Shown: piece after piece, positions 25,321 to 33,898 of the stretch | Layout: the number at the start of each line of letters is the position of its first letter | Numbering within the stretch: the first letter of the stretch is position 1 | From: an uncultured Lachnospiraceae bacterium | GTDB taxonomy: Bacteria; Bacillota; Clostridia; Lachnospirales; Lachnospiraceae | Direction: 5' to 3' | Length of the DNA stretch: 64,000 nucleotides | NCBI GenBank assembly: GCA_900551115.1 | Contig: URUY01000001.1 | Coordinates: forward strand, 205,304-269,303 | The notes under the pieces: generated by a model | Database searches by the model: none | What the model was told of the DNA's origin: nothing | The model's input: the letters and a program-made list of their open reading frames with translations, nothing else | Position numbers and translations under genes: made by a program

Positions 25321-25562
25321 TACCACACCTCTCTTCCGACAGGCTCACCCCAATCATATTCACCATCTAGCATTAATTTACCATCAAATTCTGCTGCTCT
25401 TTCCTCTAATGTTTTATGGCGGAAAGGTTTTGCTAAAGTAATTACACCATCAGATACTGTGACATCTAAAATTTCATTCAATGCAATTCCCGCACTTTTT
25501 AATATTTCTTTTGGGAGTCGAATTCCTTGACTGTTCCCCCATTCCTTTACTTGCGCCTGCAT
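25320..25562 (-). CDS. MazE/AbrB-type antitoxin
   Basis: An 80-residue DNA-binding antitoxin. The N-terminal swapped-hairpin motif is clear: VKEWGNSQGIRLPKEILKSA followed by LNEILDVTVSDGVITLAKP. The C-terminal ~30 residues (KTLEERAAEFDGKLMLDGEY) would wrap the toxin. The start is at MQAQVKEW, preceded by AGGAGGAGCTTGT; the open frame upstream has no ribosome-binding site. It overlaps the toxin start. A palindrome over the promoter suggests autorepression by the complex. Confidence 0.92.
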   Translation of the reverse strand: MQAQVKEWGNSQGIRLPKEILKSAGIALNEILDVTVSDGVITLAKPFRHKTLEERAAEFDGKLMLDGEYDWGEPVGREVW

Positions 25563-25580
25563 ACAAGCTCCTCCTTTCAT

Positions 25581-25622
25581 ATGGTTTATACATAGTATAA
25601 ACCATTTAGTAAAATATAGCAA
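25581..25622 (-). promoter_or_regulatory. mazEF promoter and operator palindrome
   Basis: On the minus strand TTGCTA (25617-25622) and TATACT (25594-25599) are 17 bp apart. A perfect inverted repeat ATGGTTTATAC/GTATAAACCAT (25581-25605, 3-bp centre) covers the -10 box and start site. Confidence 0.82.
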
Positions 25623-26111
25623 TGTATCTGTAATAACTTCCCAATATAAAATCCAGTCTGCTTCTGCAAACTGGACTCAATCAAAGTATCAAACTAAATA
25701 AAATTATCTGCTTTTAAAATATCTGACAAACTGAAATATCGTCAAACCAATCAGAATGGTTTCATTAAAACACGATAATGCCAATTAAGCATCGTTATTT
25801 GAGGAAACAATTCCTATGAATGAACAAAAAGCTGCAATTGCAAAGCAAATGGCAGAAACACAAGATTTCAATCTAAAAAGTCTTTTTGCAAACCAAATAA
25901 CCGTATCCGCCAACAAAAACGGAATCAATTGACTATATCACATTTTTAATGTCTATCAGTTTTCTGCATATATAATCCGCATATTCATTATAGTCTGTCT
26001 TACTTTGCCCCTCAATCAGTACCTTCTGCGGCTATCCCCCAGCATGTAAATCCGTATCTCGGATATCTCATTTGCCGTAAAGACAGCCTTCCGCTTTTGT
26101 TCATACTCCGG
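25623..26111. other. AT-rich stretch with decayed coding remnants
   Basis: About 490 bases without a complete gene. On the plus strand 25816-25932 encodes a 38-residue open frame (MNEQKAAIAKQMAETQDF...) after a weak GAGG. It looks like a truncated N-terminus. On the minus strand near 26016-26112 a frame reads EYEQKRKAVFTANEISEI and then stops; it resembles a fragment of a larger charged protein that I cannot name. No terminal inverted repeats or transposase motifs are visible. Confidence 0.45.
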
Positions 26112-26498
26112 TTATTCCTCCTCATTGAAAAACGTCTCTGCGACACTACCAAGACCGTAGCATTCTGCCACATCTGCAAGACCCGCCTTAATTTCCTCTC
26201 TGGAAAAATCATGCGCCTTTAAAAACGCGTCATCCTTCTCATTTAAATGTGAGTAAAAGAGCAGCGCTGCCGTTAAGCCCTCTCTGTCCTTGCCATCCAC
26301 CATATCGGACAGTTCATTTTCTGCCTCGTCAATGTTCCCGGCATCAATTTTATCAAGTAAATTTTCCAGCATACTTCTCTTTTCCGTATCTTTTAAAAGC
26401 TCTTCTGCCGGCAAATCAATGTCGCTCTTAAACAGAAGCCGCAGAACGGCTCGCACCATTTCCTTAATTAGGCGCACAATATAATCCTGTTCAAACAT
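26112..26498 (-). CDS. DUF6483 family protein
   Basis: A cytoplasmic helical protein of 128 residues. The N-terminus MFEQDYIVRLIKEMVRAVLR is the signature of this Firmicutes family. The rest is tetratricopeptide-like helices (MLENLLDKIDAGNIDEAENE, LTAALLFYSHLNEKDDAFLK). Function is unknown. The start is chosen at MFEQDYI, with AAGGAG twelve bases upstream; the ATG four codons earlier abuts that sequence. It lies downstream of the rnf operon by ~60 bases. Confidence 0.8.
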   Translation of the reverse strand: MFEQDYIVRLIKEMVRAVLRLLFKSDIDLPAEELLKDTEKRSMLENLLDKIDAGNIDEAENELSDMVDGKDREGLTAALLFYSHLNEKDDAFLKAHDFSREEIKAGLADVAECYGLGSVAETFFNEEE

Positions 26499-26560
26499 GA
26501 TTGGCACCATCTCCTTACTTTATTAATCCATAAATAACCAAAGACTGCCCCTAAAAAAAA

Positions 26561-27352
26561 CTATATTATAACATGCTTCGGGCATTTTTCCGCACAGATA
26601 CCGCAGCCGGTACACTTTTCCTGGTCGATTACTGCATGGAAATCCTGAACCGTAACCGCCCCTGCCGGGCAGTTCTTTACACAGATGCCGCAGCCGATAC
26701 AACCTGTGGTACAGGCCTTCATGGTAACCGGTCCCTTATCCTGTGAGCTGCATGCTACAATATGCTTTGCGTCATAGGGCTCTAATGAAATCAGATTCTT
26801 AGGACAGACCGCAATACATTTCCCGCATGCCTTACAGGCTTCCCTGTCCACCACCGCAATCCCGTTTATCACATGAATCGCATCAAAGGGACAGGCTTTT
26901 GCACAGGTACCGAATCCCAGACATCCATAATTGCAGGACTTCGGTCCGCCGTTTGGTACAAAGCTTAACATCCGGCAATCCTCAATCCCTGTATATTCAT
27001 AGTCGGCATGAGTTTTATCACAGTCACCCATACAGTGTACAAAGGCTGCCATACGTGTTGTTTCCTTGCTCTCCACGCCCATAATATCTGCAATCTGCTT
27101 ACCGACAGCCTCGCCGCCTACCGGACAGGCATTGACCTCTGCCTCTCCCTTTGCAATAGCCGCAGCAAGACCGGAGCAGCCCGGATAACCGCAGCCGCCG
27201 CAGTTATTCCCCGGAAGAGCTGCAAGCACGGCTTCTTCCTTTTCATTTACCTGCACCTTAAATATAATGGCTGCAATACCTAAAAACAGTCCGACAAAGA
27301 TGCCGATACCGCCTATCAGCGCCGCAGCGCTTAAAATTCCCATCGTATCCAT
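26561..27352 (-). CDS. rnfB: Rnf complex subunit B (iron-sulfur protein)
   Basis: Membrane-anchored multi-cluster electron carrier of the ferredoxin:NAD+ oxidoreductase. An N-terminal helix (LSAAALIGGIGIFVGLFLGI) is followed by the 4Fe-4S motif CGGCGYPGCSGLAAAIAKGE. Four further ferredoxin-type motifs follow: GTCAKACPFDAI, CKACGKCIAVCPKN, CIGCGICVKNCPAGAV and CTGCGICAEKCPKHVI. Its length is typical of the clostridial form. I start at the ATG of MDTMGILS, six bases after AAGGAGG. It is the last gene in the order C-D-G-E-A-B. Confidence 0.96.
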   Translation of the reverse strand: MDTMGILSAAALIGGIGIFVGLFLGIAAIIFKVQVNEKEEAVLAALPGNNCGGCGYPGCSGLAAAIAKGEAEVNACPVGGEAVGKQIADIMGVESKETTRMAAFVHCMGDCDKTHADYEYTGIEDCRMLSFVPNGGPKSCNYGCLGFGTCAKACPFDAIHVINGIAVVDREACKACGKCIAVCPKNLISLEPYDAKHIVACSSQDKGPVTMKACTTGCIGCGICVKNCPAGAVTVQDFHAVIDQEKCTGCGICAEKCPKHVII

Positions 27353-27363
27353 TGTCATCCTCC

Positions 27364-27948
27364 TTATAAAAGACCGGAAAAGCCGCAGAAAGCAATCGCC
27401 ATAAGCCCTGCTGTCAGAAGCACATGAGGCATGCCTTTAAAGGATTCCGGTATGTCATTGTACGCCATCTTTTCTCTTAAGCCCGCCAGTATGACGATTG
27501 CAATCAGAAAACCGGCTGCCGTTGCAAAGCCGTTTACAGTACCTGCCAGGATACCGTACTCCTTCTGTACATTTGTAATAGCCACGCCCAATACGGCACA
27601 GTTAGTCGTAATCAAAGGCAGATAAACACCAAGCGCCTTATACAAAGACTTCATAAATTTCTTTAAGAACATTTCAACAAACTGCACCAGTGCAGCAATG
27701 ACGAGAATAAAGACGATGGTCTGCAAATATTCCAAATGAAAACGTACCAGTACAAACTTGTAGATAACACCGGCAATGGCACTGGAAAGTGTAATAACAA
27801 AGATAATGGCACTGCCCATACCCGCCGCCGTATTCATTTTCTTCGATACGCCCAAAAAAGGACAAAGACCTAAAAACTGGCTCAAAACCACGTTGCTCAC
27901 CAATGAAGAACTGATAAGTATAATTAGTAAATCTTTTACATTTTCCAT
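27364..27948 (-). CDS. rnfA: Rnf complex subunit A
   Basis: An integral membrane subunit of 194 residues with six predicted helices, homologous to RnfE and NqrE. Characteristic stretches are SSLVSNVVLSQFLGLCPFLG near the N-terminus, with the conserved cysteine, and GVYLPLITTNCAVLGVAITN, with the second symmetric cysteine. These ligate the intramembrane iron-sulfur centre shared with RnfE. Its ATG abuts the rnfE stop (TAAATG). AGGAGG lies eight bases upstream. Confidence 0.96.
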   Translation of the reverse strand: MENVKDLLIILISSSLVSNVVLSQFLGLCPFLGVSKKMNTAAGMGSAIIFVITLSSAIAGVIYKFVLVRFHLEYLQTIVFILVIAALVQFVEMFLKKFMKSLYKALGVYLPLITTNCAVLGVAITNVQKEYGILAGTVNGFATAAGFLIAIVILAGLREKMAYNDIPESFKGMPHVLLTAGLMAIAFCGFSGLL

Positions 27949-28821
27949 TTATCTGTCCTCCTCGTCTAAATCAATTAAATCGTCTTCCGATTCCTTCTGT
28001 GATTTAGGTTCCTTCTGTGATTTAGATTCCTTCTTTTGCTTCTGCTCTTTCTTCTGTTTTTGGTTCTTCTGCTCCTCTGCGCTCTGTTTCAGTTCTGCCT
28101 TCTGCTCTTCTGTTTTCTGAATCTGCTCTTCTGCCGGTCTGTCAGCACAGTCTCTTTCCATGCAGTTTAAGCAGTCATGACCGCAGCCGGAGCCGATTTT
28201 GCTCATATCCCGGCCTTTCTTTTCGCCTCTTATCTTTACAAAATTCTGCAGAGCAGAAAGTGCGGCAAGGACAAAGAATGCCCCCGGCGCCAGTACGAAA
28301 ATGCCGATTGGCGTAAAGCCCTTTGGCATAACGGAAAAACCAAACAGCTCGCCGGCTCCTATAAGCTCTCTTACAGCACCGATACAGGTCAAAGCCACCG
28401 AAAATCCAATCCCCATGCCCAAACCATCAAACAGGGATGAAACAGGGCCATGAGAGTAGGCATAGGCCTCTGCACGACCTAAGATAATACAGTTTACCAC
28501 TATCAGAGGGATATACACACCAAGCGCTTCATTTAAGGAAGGCAGGTACGCCTCCAGCAAAAGCTGCACCGCCGTAACAAAGGAGGCGATGACAACAATA
28601 AAAGCCGGAATCCTTACTTTATCAGGAATGATTTTCCGAAGCAGGGAAATCATCAAATTACTTAAAGCCAGTACGACTGCTGTTGTCAGACCCATGCCCA
28701 GACCGTTTATAGCAGAGACGGTAACCGCCAGAGTAGGACACATGCCCAGCATCAGTACAAAGGTTGGATTTTCTTTTACAATTCCGTTATACAGTCTTTC
28801 TGCAACACTGTTTTCCTTCAT
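27949..28821 (-). CDS. rnfE: Rnf complex subunit E with a charged C-terminal extension
   Basis: An integral membrane subunit of the Rnf ion pump. Residues 1-210 are the normal RnfE core (NPTFVLMLGMCPTLAVTVSA, GVYIPLIVVNCIILGRAEAY, with both conserved cysteines). Residues ~215-230 add a cysteine motif, GCGHDCLNCMERDC. From there to residue 290 comes a low-complexity tail rich in Lys, Gln, Glu and Ser (QKQKKEQKQKKESKSQKEPK) ending DDLIDLDEEDR. Typical RnfE is ~200-230 residues, so the tail is an addition, presumably cytoplasmic. The stop touches the rnfA start. GGGAGG lies nine bases before the ATG. Confidence 0.95.
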   Translation of the reverse strand: MKENSVAERLYNGIVKENPTFVLMLGMCPTLAVTVSAINGLGMGLTTAVVLALSNLMISLLRKIIPDKVRIPAFIVVIASFVTAVQLLLEAYLPSLNEALGVYIPLIVVNCIILGRAEAYAYSHGPVSSLFDGLGMGIGFSVALTCIGAVRELIGAGELFGFSVMPKGFTPIGIFVLAPGAFFVLAALSALQNFVKIRGEKKGRDMSKIGSGCGHDCLNCMERDCADRPAEEQIQKTEEQKAELKQSAEEQKNQKQKKEQKQKKESKSQKEPKSQKESEDDLIDLDEEDR

Positions 28822-28823
28822 TC

Positions 28824-29468
28824 TCAGTTACCTCCCTTCTGCAAAACGGTTTGAAAATAGAATAAGCCCGCATTTACGGCATTTGTCACCGCTTTCGTGG
28901 TGATTGTGGCACCGCTTATGGCATCAATCTCATCCTCTGCGGACGCACCGCTTTTGGTATAGGTAAAGGAATCTGCCGTCTTACCTGTAAACTGCGGCAC
29001 CAGCACCTCTCCTGCCTGCATACCGAGTCCCGGGGTCTCGGCAATACTTAAAATGGAGATACCGTTTAAAGTACCGTCCAAGGTAATACCCATCATCAGC
29101 TCAATATCACCGCCATACCCTTCCTTAGAAGTGACATTAATTACATAACCCAAAAGTGTACCGTCCGCTGCAAGCGCCCGGTATACCGTACCAAGCTCTG
29201 TACCATTTATGTCTGCAAAGCCTACGGCACCGGCTATATCAAGACCGCTGTTATATGGAGTTACATCGAGATTTTCCATTTCTTCAAAAGAAGCCGCGGT
29301 ATCAAAAACGGCAGCGCAGGCACGCTGAATCTTAAGTTCCTGCTGATGGGCAATCGGTTCCTTGGTAAGCTCATATACAAAGCCCAGAACAAATCCTGCA
29401 ATCAGGGTAATGCCCAAAAGAATACCGGCCTCCTGAAACATCCTGCGAAAATCACTCTTATTTTTCAT
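28824..29468 (-). CDS. rnfG: Rnf complex subunit G (covalent FMN)
   Basis: A subunit with one N-terminal helix (EAGILLGITLIAGFVLGFVY) and an extracytoplasmic FMN-binding domain. FMN is expected on the threonine in AISGATITTKAVTNAVNAG. The preceding TPGLGMQAGEVLVPQFTGK is also typical. I start at MKNKSDFRRM, eight bases after AGGAGG; the longer frame upstream lies within rnfD. This start overlaps the rnfD stop by 11 bases. Confidence 0.95.
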   Translation of the reverse strand: MKNKSDFRRMFQEAGILLGITLIAGFVLGFVYELTKEPIAHQQELKIQRACAAVFDTAASFEEMENLDVTPYNSGLDIAGAVGFADINGTELGTVYRALAADGTLLGYVINVTSKEGYGGDIELMMGITLDGTLNGISILSIAETPGLGMQAGEVLVPQFTGKTADSFTYTKSGASAEDEIDAISGATITTKAVTNAVNAGLFYFQTVLQKGGN

Positions 29469-30393
29469 GTCTGACGCCTCCTTTTCCAAAGGCTCTCGGT
29501 ACGCTTATCTTCTCAATAATGGGAACTAAAAGATTTCCTAAAATAATGGCATAGGAAACGCCCTCTGCACTTGCCCCGAACACTCTGAAAATACCGGTCA
29601 GAAGGCCCAGTATTATGCCGTACAGATACTGTCCTTTTTTCGTAATAGGCCGCGTTACATAATCCGTTGCCATGAAAAAAGCACCAAGCATCAGACCGCC
29701 GCCGGATAAGTGCGCCGCGATATAAGCCGGGTCCAATCCATGCCCGCCAAATAAAACCAGAAAAACCACAAAGGAAACTATGTAACTGCCCGGAATGCGC
29801 AAATCAATGATACCAAGCAAAATCAGCAGACATGCGCCGATTACAATGGCGATCACACTGGTTTCTCCGATGGTACCTGCCGTTCTTCCCACAATCATAT
29901 CAAGAATATTGATGCTTTCTTCTGCCTTTAAAGCCGCTAAGGGAGTAGCCCCCGTATACGCATCTGTTGTAAAGTTAGTCATCAGCGCAGGAAAGGATAT
30001 TAACAGAAAGCACCTTGCCGCCAAAGCCGGGTTCATAAAATTCTGTCCCAGTCCGCCGAACAGACATTTTACTACAAGAATGGCAAATACGCCGCCTAAC
30101 GCCGCAGCCCACAAGGGTAACGTAACAGGCAGGTTAAGCGCTAATAAAAGCCCTGTTACCACCGCAGACAAATCACTTATTGTCTGTTTCTTTTTATAAA
30201 GCCCGAATAAAAATTCGGTAAGCACTGTGGAGGCTACTGTCACCAGTATAATAACGAGTGCCCTGATGCCAAAATTATAAATACCAAAACCGGCAGCGGG
30301 AAGCAGGGCAATAATAACTGCAAACATAATGCTCGCAGTATTTATCTTACTTCTCACATGCGGATTGGATGATACCTTAAGTAAATCGGTCAT
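29458..30393 (-). CDS. rnfD: Rnf complex subunit D (covalent FMN)
   Basis: An integral membrane subunit of 311 residues with about nine helices. The covalent FMN threonine is expected in TTDAYTGATPLAALKAEE. Other family stretches are SSNPHVRSKINTASIMFAVI at the N-terminus and GLGQNFMNPALAARCFLLIS, plus FFMATDYVTRPITKKGQYLY. AGGAGG lies eight bases before the ATG. It overlaps rnfG by 11 bases. Confidence 0.95.
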   Translation of the reverse strand: MTDLLKVSSNPHVRSKINTASIMFAVIIALLPAAGFGIYNFGIRALVIILVTVASTVLTEFLFGLYKKKQTISDLSAVVTGLLLALNLPVTLPLWAAALGGVFAILVVKCLFGGLGQNFMNPALAARCFLLISFPALMTNFTTDAYTGATPLAALKAEESINILDMIVGRTAGTIGETSVIAIVIGACLLILLGIIDLRIPGSYIVSFVVFLVLFGGHGLDPAYIAAHLSGGGLMLGAFFMATDYVTRPITKKGQYLYGIILGLLTGIFRVFGASAEGVSYAIILGNLLVPIIEKISVPRAFGKGGVRHEK

Positions 30394-30405
30394 TTCCTGT
30401 TCCTC

Positions 30406-31722
30406 CTACTTTTTCTTTTTTGCAAGCTGCATCTTGCGCATGGATTTGATGGTCTGGGTCAGGGGCCATTTTGCCGGACAGACATAGCTGCAGCAGCCGC
30501 ACTCACAGCATTCCATTCCATTCAGCTTAAGGAAGGTTTCCTCATCTCCGTGAACAGCAGCTTCCATAAGCTTGCTTGGCATGACCCTGCCGGGACATAC
30601 CTCTACACATCTTCCGCATTTAATACAGGCAGTAGGCTCCATGGAAGAAACATCATCCGTACTTAAACATAAAAGCGCTGACGCCGTCTTGGTCGTAGGC
30701 ACATCTAAATCAAAGATACCAAATCCCATCATCGGACCGCCGGATATGATTTTTGCAGGCTTCACCCGAAAACCGCCCGCCTCTTCTACCAGCTCGTGAT
30801 AGTTTGTACCGATACGGACCTTAAAATTACGGGGATGCTTTATGGCATCACCGGTTACGGTTACGATTCTTTCCATCAAAGGCTTGCCCTCAAACACCGC
30901 ATAATATATGGCAACTACCGTATCCACATTATTGACAACACAGCCTACGTCTGCCGGCAGCATGGAGGAATTTATCCTACGCCCCGTGGTTGCAAACACA
31001 AGCTGCCGCTCTGCTCCCTGCGGATATTTGGTCTTCAGTGCTTTTACACTGATACGGGTATCATCTTTCGTCAGCTTCTTTAAAAGCTCAATACAGTCCT
31101 TTTTATTGTCCTCCACCGCCATGATACCCTGTGCATTCGGAAACAGGCTTAAAGAGACCTTAAGACCGTTTATCACCTTTTCCGGTTCCTCTATCATCCT
31201 GCGGTAATCAGAAGTAAGGTACGGCTCGCACTCTGCACAGTTGACAATAACATAATCTATTTTCTCCGGTTTCTTCGGCGACAGCTTAATAAAAGTAGGA
31301 AAGCCTGCTCCGCCCATTCCTACGATTCCTGCCTCTTTTATTCTATCAATAATCTGTTCCCGAGTACTCACTGCAAGGTCCATACAAGGGGCATATTCCA
31401 CCTCCTCATACAGTCCGTCATTCTCTATCACAATGCTCATCACACTGTCACCCGTCACTACACGCCGCGGTTCAATAGCTTTTACCGTTCCGGAAACGGT
31501 TGCATAGATAGGCGCGCTGACAAAAGCAGAAGCCTCTGCTATTTTCTGTCCTGTAAGTACCCTGTCTCCTTTCTTTACAATGGGCGTTGCCGGAGCGCCT
31601 ATATGCTGTGACAGGGGATATACCAAATCACCCTTTGGAAGAACCTTCCTGATAGGTTTGTCCTTGGTCATATCCTTGCCGTCATAAGGATGTATTCCTC
31701 CCGTAAATGTCAGTGTTGCCAT
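30406..31722 (-). CDS. rnfC: Rnf complex subunit C (NADH/flavin and Fe-S)
   Basis: A peripheral cytoplasmic subunit of 438 residues that exchanges electrons with NAD. The FMN/NAD-binding part includes GIVGMGGAGFPTFIKLSPKK and DYVIVNCAECEPYLTSDYRR. Two 4Fe-4S clusters come from CIKCGRCVEVCPGRVMP and CCECGCCSYVCPAKWPL. It is the short clostridial form without a long alanine-rich tail. It is first in the operon, with AGGAGG before the ATG. The ~150-bp gap to the divergent YprB-like gene must hold the rnf promoter, though I see no strong -35 box. Confidence 0.96.
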   Translation of the reverse strand: MATLTFTGGIHPYDGKDMTKDKPIRKVLPKGDLVYPLSQHIGAPATPIVKKGDRVLTGQKIAEASAFVSAPIYATVSGTVKAIEPRRVVTGDSVMSIVIENDGLYEEVEYAPCMDLAVSTREQIIDRIKEAGIVGMGGAGFPTFIKLSPKKPEKIDYVIVNCAECEPYLTSDYRRMIEEPEKVINGLKVSLSLFPNAQGIMAVEDNKKDCIELLKKLTKDDTRISVKALKTKYPQGAERQLVFATTGRRINSSMLPADVGCVVNNVDTVVAIYYAVFEGKPLMERIVTVTGDAIKHPRNFKVRIGTNYHELVEEAGGFRVKPAKIISGGPMMGFGIFDLDVPTTKTASALLCLSTDDVSSMEPTACIKCGRCVEVCPGRVMPSKLMEAAVHGDEETFLKLNGMECCECGCCSYVCPAKWPLTQTIKSMRKMQLAKKKK

Positions 31723-31818
31723 TTTGCTGTCCTCCTGCTCTTTTCTTCTGACAAAACCATTCTCTCTTAATATACTATTTTTTTCATCAAAGTTCTACTG
31801 CTTTATTAAAAAACATGA

Positions 31819-31824
31819 TATAAT
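31819..31824 (+). promoter_or_regulatory. Candidate -10 box of the YprB-like gene
   Basis: A perfect TATAAT about 50 bases before the ATG at 31874. The -35 region is weak. It is shared with the divergent rnf promoter region. Confidence 0.5.
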
Positions 31825-31873
31825 CAACACAGTAAAATTAATTGTGACACACAAATATGCAAAGGAGTCCCTT

Positions 31874-32977
31874 ATGTATACTTTAACTCATAAATTGGAA
31901 AACTTCACACCGGCCTACCCGGTAGAAAAGCTGGCCCCTGCAACAGACCTTCTGTTTTTAGACATTGAAACCACCGGTTTTACTGCCAAAAGCTCCGTTC
32001 TCTATATGATAGGCTGCGCTTACTATGAGGACGGCTGCTATTACGTCAGACAATGGATGGCCGAAAGCTATGAGCAGGAAAAAGAAATATTATCTGCCTT
32101 TTTTGAGTTTGCTTCTTATTATAAATACCTGATTCACTTCAACGGCAATAATTTTGACCTCCCCTACCTGCTGCAGAAATGTGCCCAGTTTGAGCTTCCT
32201 TACAACTTTGATTCGTTTACCGGCATTGACCTGTACAAAAGGGTAGCTCCCTACAAATTCTTCTTAAAGCTGCCAAACTGTAAACAAAAAACCATTGAGC
32301 AGTATCTTGGCATTGACAGGGATGATGCTTTTACCGGCGGTGAGCTTATCGGGATTTATCATGATTATGTAAAAAATCCTACGGATATTTCCCAAAATGC
32401 GCTTTTGCTTCACAACCGCGAGGATATAGAAGGCATGCTGCATATCCTGCCGATTCTTTCTTATTACGACATTTTTAACGGAGACGTAAAAGCCAAAAAG
32501 GTACAGGCCAATTACTATACAGACTTTGCCGGCAACCGCAGGCAAGAGCTTATTATGACGCTCGCGCTGCCCTCGCCATTACCCCTTCCGCTCTCTGCCT
32601 CCATAGGCGGCTGCTATTTTAAGGGTGAAGACGACACTGCCAATTTAAAGGTCCCCATCTATGAAGAAGAATTAAAATATTATTATGCTAACTATAAGGA
32701 CTATTATTACCTGCCCACAGAAGATGTTGCACTCCATAAATCCGTAGGTGGTTTTGTAGATAAGGAACACCGCCTGCAGGCTACTGCCGCCACCTGCTAT
32801 ACCAGAAAGGCCTCTCTGTATCTTCCTCAATGGGAGTTATTGTTTACCCCATTTTTTAAAAGAGATTATAAGAGTAAGGAACTGTTTTTTGAGCTGACCG
32901 ATGAACTCAAAAAAGACAGGCAGGCATTCAGCATATACGCCAAACATGTTCTGGAAATGATGGGAACTACATATTGA
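31874..32977 (+). CDS. Ribonuclease H-like exonuclease, YprB type
   Basis: A 367-residue DEDD-superfamily protein. The acidic residues are visible in LLFLDIETTGFTAKSSVLYM (Asp-x-Glu), LIHFNGNNFDLPYLLQKCAQ (Asp) and LLLHNREDIEGMLHILPIL (Asp). This matches the RNase_H_2 domain of B. subtilis YprB. The C-terminal ~150 residues (LPLPLSASIGGCYFKGEDD onward) carry no motif I know. The ATG at 31874 has AAAGGAG six bases upstream; the frame is open 50 codons further but without a start signal. In B. subtilis yprB sits beside a DEAH helicase (yprA); here it is alone. Confidence 0.87.
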   Translation: MYTLTHKLENFTPAYPVEKLAPATDLLFLDIETTGFTAKSSVLYMIGCAYYEDGCYYVRQWMAESYEQEKEILSAFFEFASYYKYLIHFNGNNFDLPYLLQKCAQFELPYNFDSFTGIDLYKRVAPYKFFLKLPNCKQKTIEQYLGIDRDDAFTGGELIGIYHDYVKNPTDISQNALLLHNREDIEGMLHILPILSYYDIFNGDVKAKKVQANYYTDFAGNRRQELIMTLALPSPLPLPLSASIGGCYFKGEDDTANLKVPIYEEELKYYYANYKDYYYLPTEDVALHKSVGGFVDKEHRLQATAATCYTRKASLYLPQWELLFTPFFKRDYKSKELFFELTDELKKDRQAFSIYAKHVLEMMGTTY

Positions 32978-33004
32978 ACCAATTTTTTTCTAATGCTAAT
33001 CATC

Positions 33005-33043
33005 AAAAACGCACTTAACCTGCAATGTGTCAAGTGCGTTTTT
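33005..33043. terminator. Bidirectional terminator between yprB-like and cheR
   Basis: The stem AAAAACGCACTT/AAGTGCGTTTTT with a 15-nt loop serves the two convergent genes. Confidence 0.85.
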
Positions 33044-33095
33044 ACATTCTTTTATATTTTTACTAATTTTAACAGCTTTTTATAATGCATCCCTG

Positions 33096-33872
33096 TTATG
33101 GTTTCAGATAAAAGAAGGAATTCTTCCTCTCATATCCGATTTCCCTATATTCAATAATCTGTTCCGTGCTGCCGATAAACAAAAGTCCACCCGGTTTCAA
33201 AGCCCGCTCAAATTTGCGGTATATTTCTTCCTTGGCTTCTTCCGTAAAGTAAATAAGCACGTTACGGCATACAATCAGATTGCAATCAGAAGGGTAAGCA
33301 TCCTTTAAGAGGTTGTGTTCTTTAAATTCTACGCGGCTCTTAATCTCATTGGAAATCTGAAAAGAAGGACCTATCTGCGTAAAATACCGTTTCTTTAAAT
33401 CTTCCGGCACACCTGCTATACTTTTTTCATTATAAAGCCCGACCTTTGCCTTGGCAATCACCTGCTTGTCTATATCTGTAGCCAATATCTTAATCTGGCT
33501 TAAGGGCAAATGCTTAGAAAGCGCCATCACAAGGGAATACGGTTCATCACCAGTCGAACATGCGGCACTCCATATCTTCAGATTCCTGCCAAACTTAGCA
33601 ATCAGCTCAGGAATAATTTCCTTGTCCAAAAGCTCCCACTGATCACGGTTACGGTAAAATTCAGATACATTAATGGTAAGATAATTCACAAATTCCTCAA
33701 AACGGACTTTATCCGTCTTAAGCACCGTTACATATTTATCATATTCCTTCACACCGTTCTTCGCTATCAGCGTATCAATCCTGCGCTTCATCTGCTTCTC
33801 TTTGTAAGCGTTTAAATCAATATGCGTCAGTTCATATACAGCCTTTTTAAAGTATTCGTAATCGTATGCCAT
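33096..33872 (-). CDS. cheR: CheR-type protein glutamate methyltransferase
   Basis: SAM-dependent methyltransferase acting on chemoreceptor glutamates. The 258-residue protein has the helical N-terminal CheR domain (YFKKAVYELTHIDLNAYKEK) and the catalytic domain with the SAM motif WSAACSTGDEPYSLVMAL, TDIDKQVIAKAKVGLYNEKS, and NLIVCRNVLIYFTEEAKEEI. GAGG lies nine bases before the ATG. It follows the S1-like gene by 26 bases, so it sits at the end of the ispH/S1 operon, away from any other chemotaxis gene. It could also serve a non-motility receptor system. Confidence 0.93.
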   Translation of the reverse strand: MAYDYEYFKKAVYELTHIDLNAYKEKQMKRRIDTLIAKNGVKEYDKYVTVLKTDKVRFEEFVNYLTINVSEFYRNRDQWELLDKEIIPELIAKFGRNLKIWSAACSTGDEPYSLVMALSKHLPLSQIKILATDIDKQVIAKAKVGLYNEKSIAGVPEDLKKRYFTQIGPSFQISNEIKSRVEFKEHNLLKDAYPSDCNLIVCRNVLIYFTEEAKEEIYRKFERALKPGGLLFIGSTEQIIEYREIGYERKNSFFYLKP

Positions 33873-33898
33873 TCAGAGAAACCTCACGTCTCTTACTT

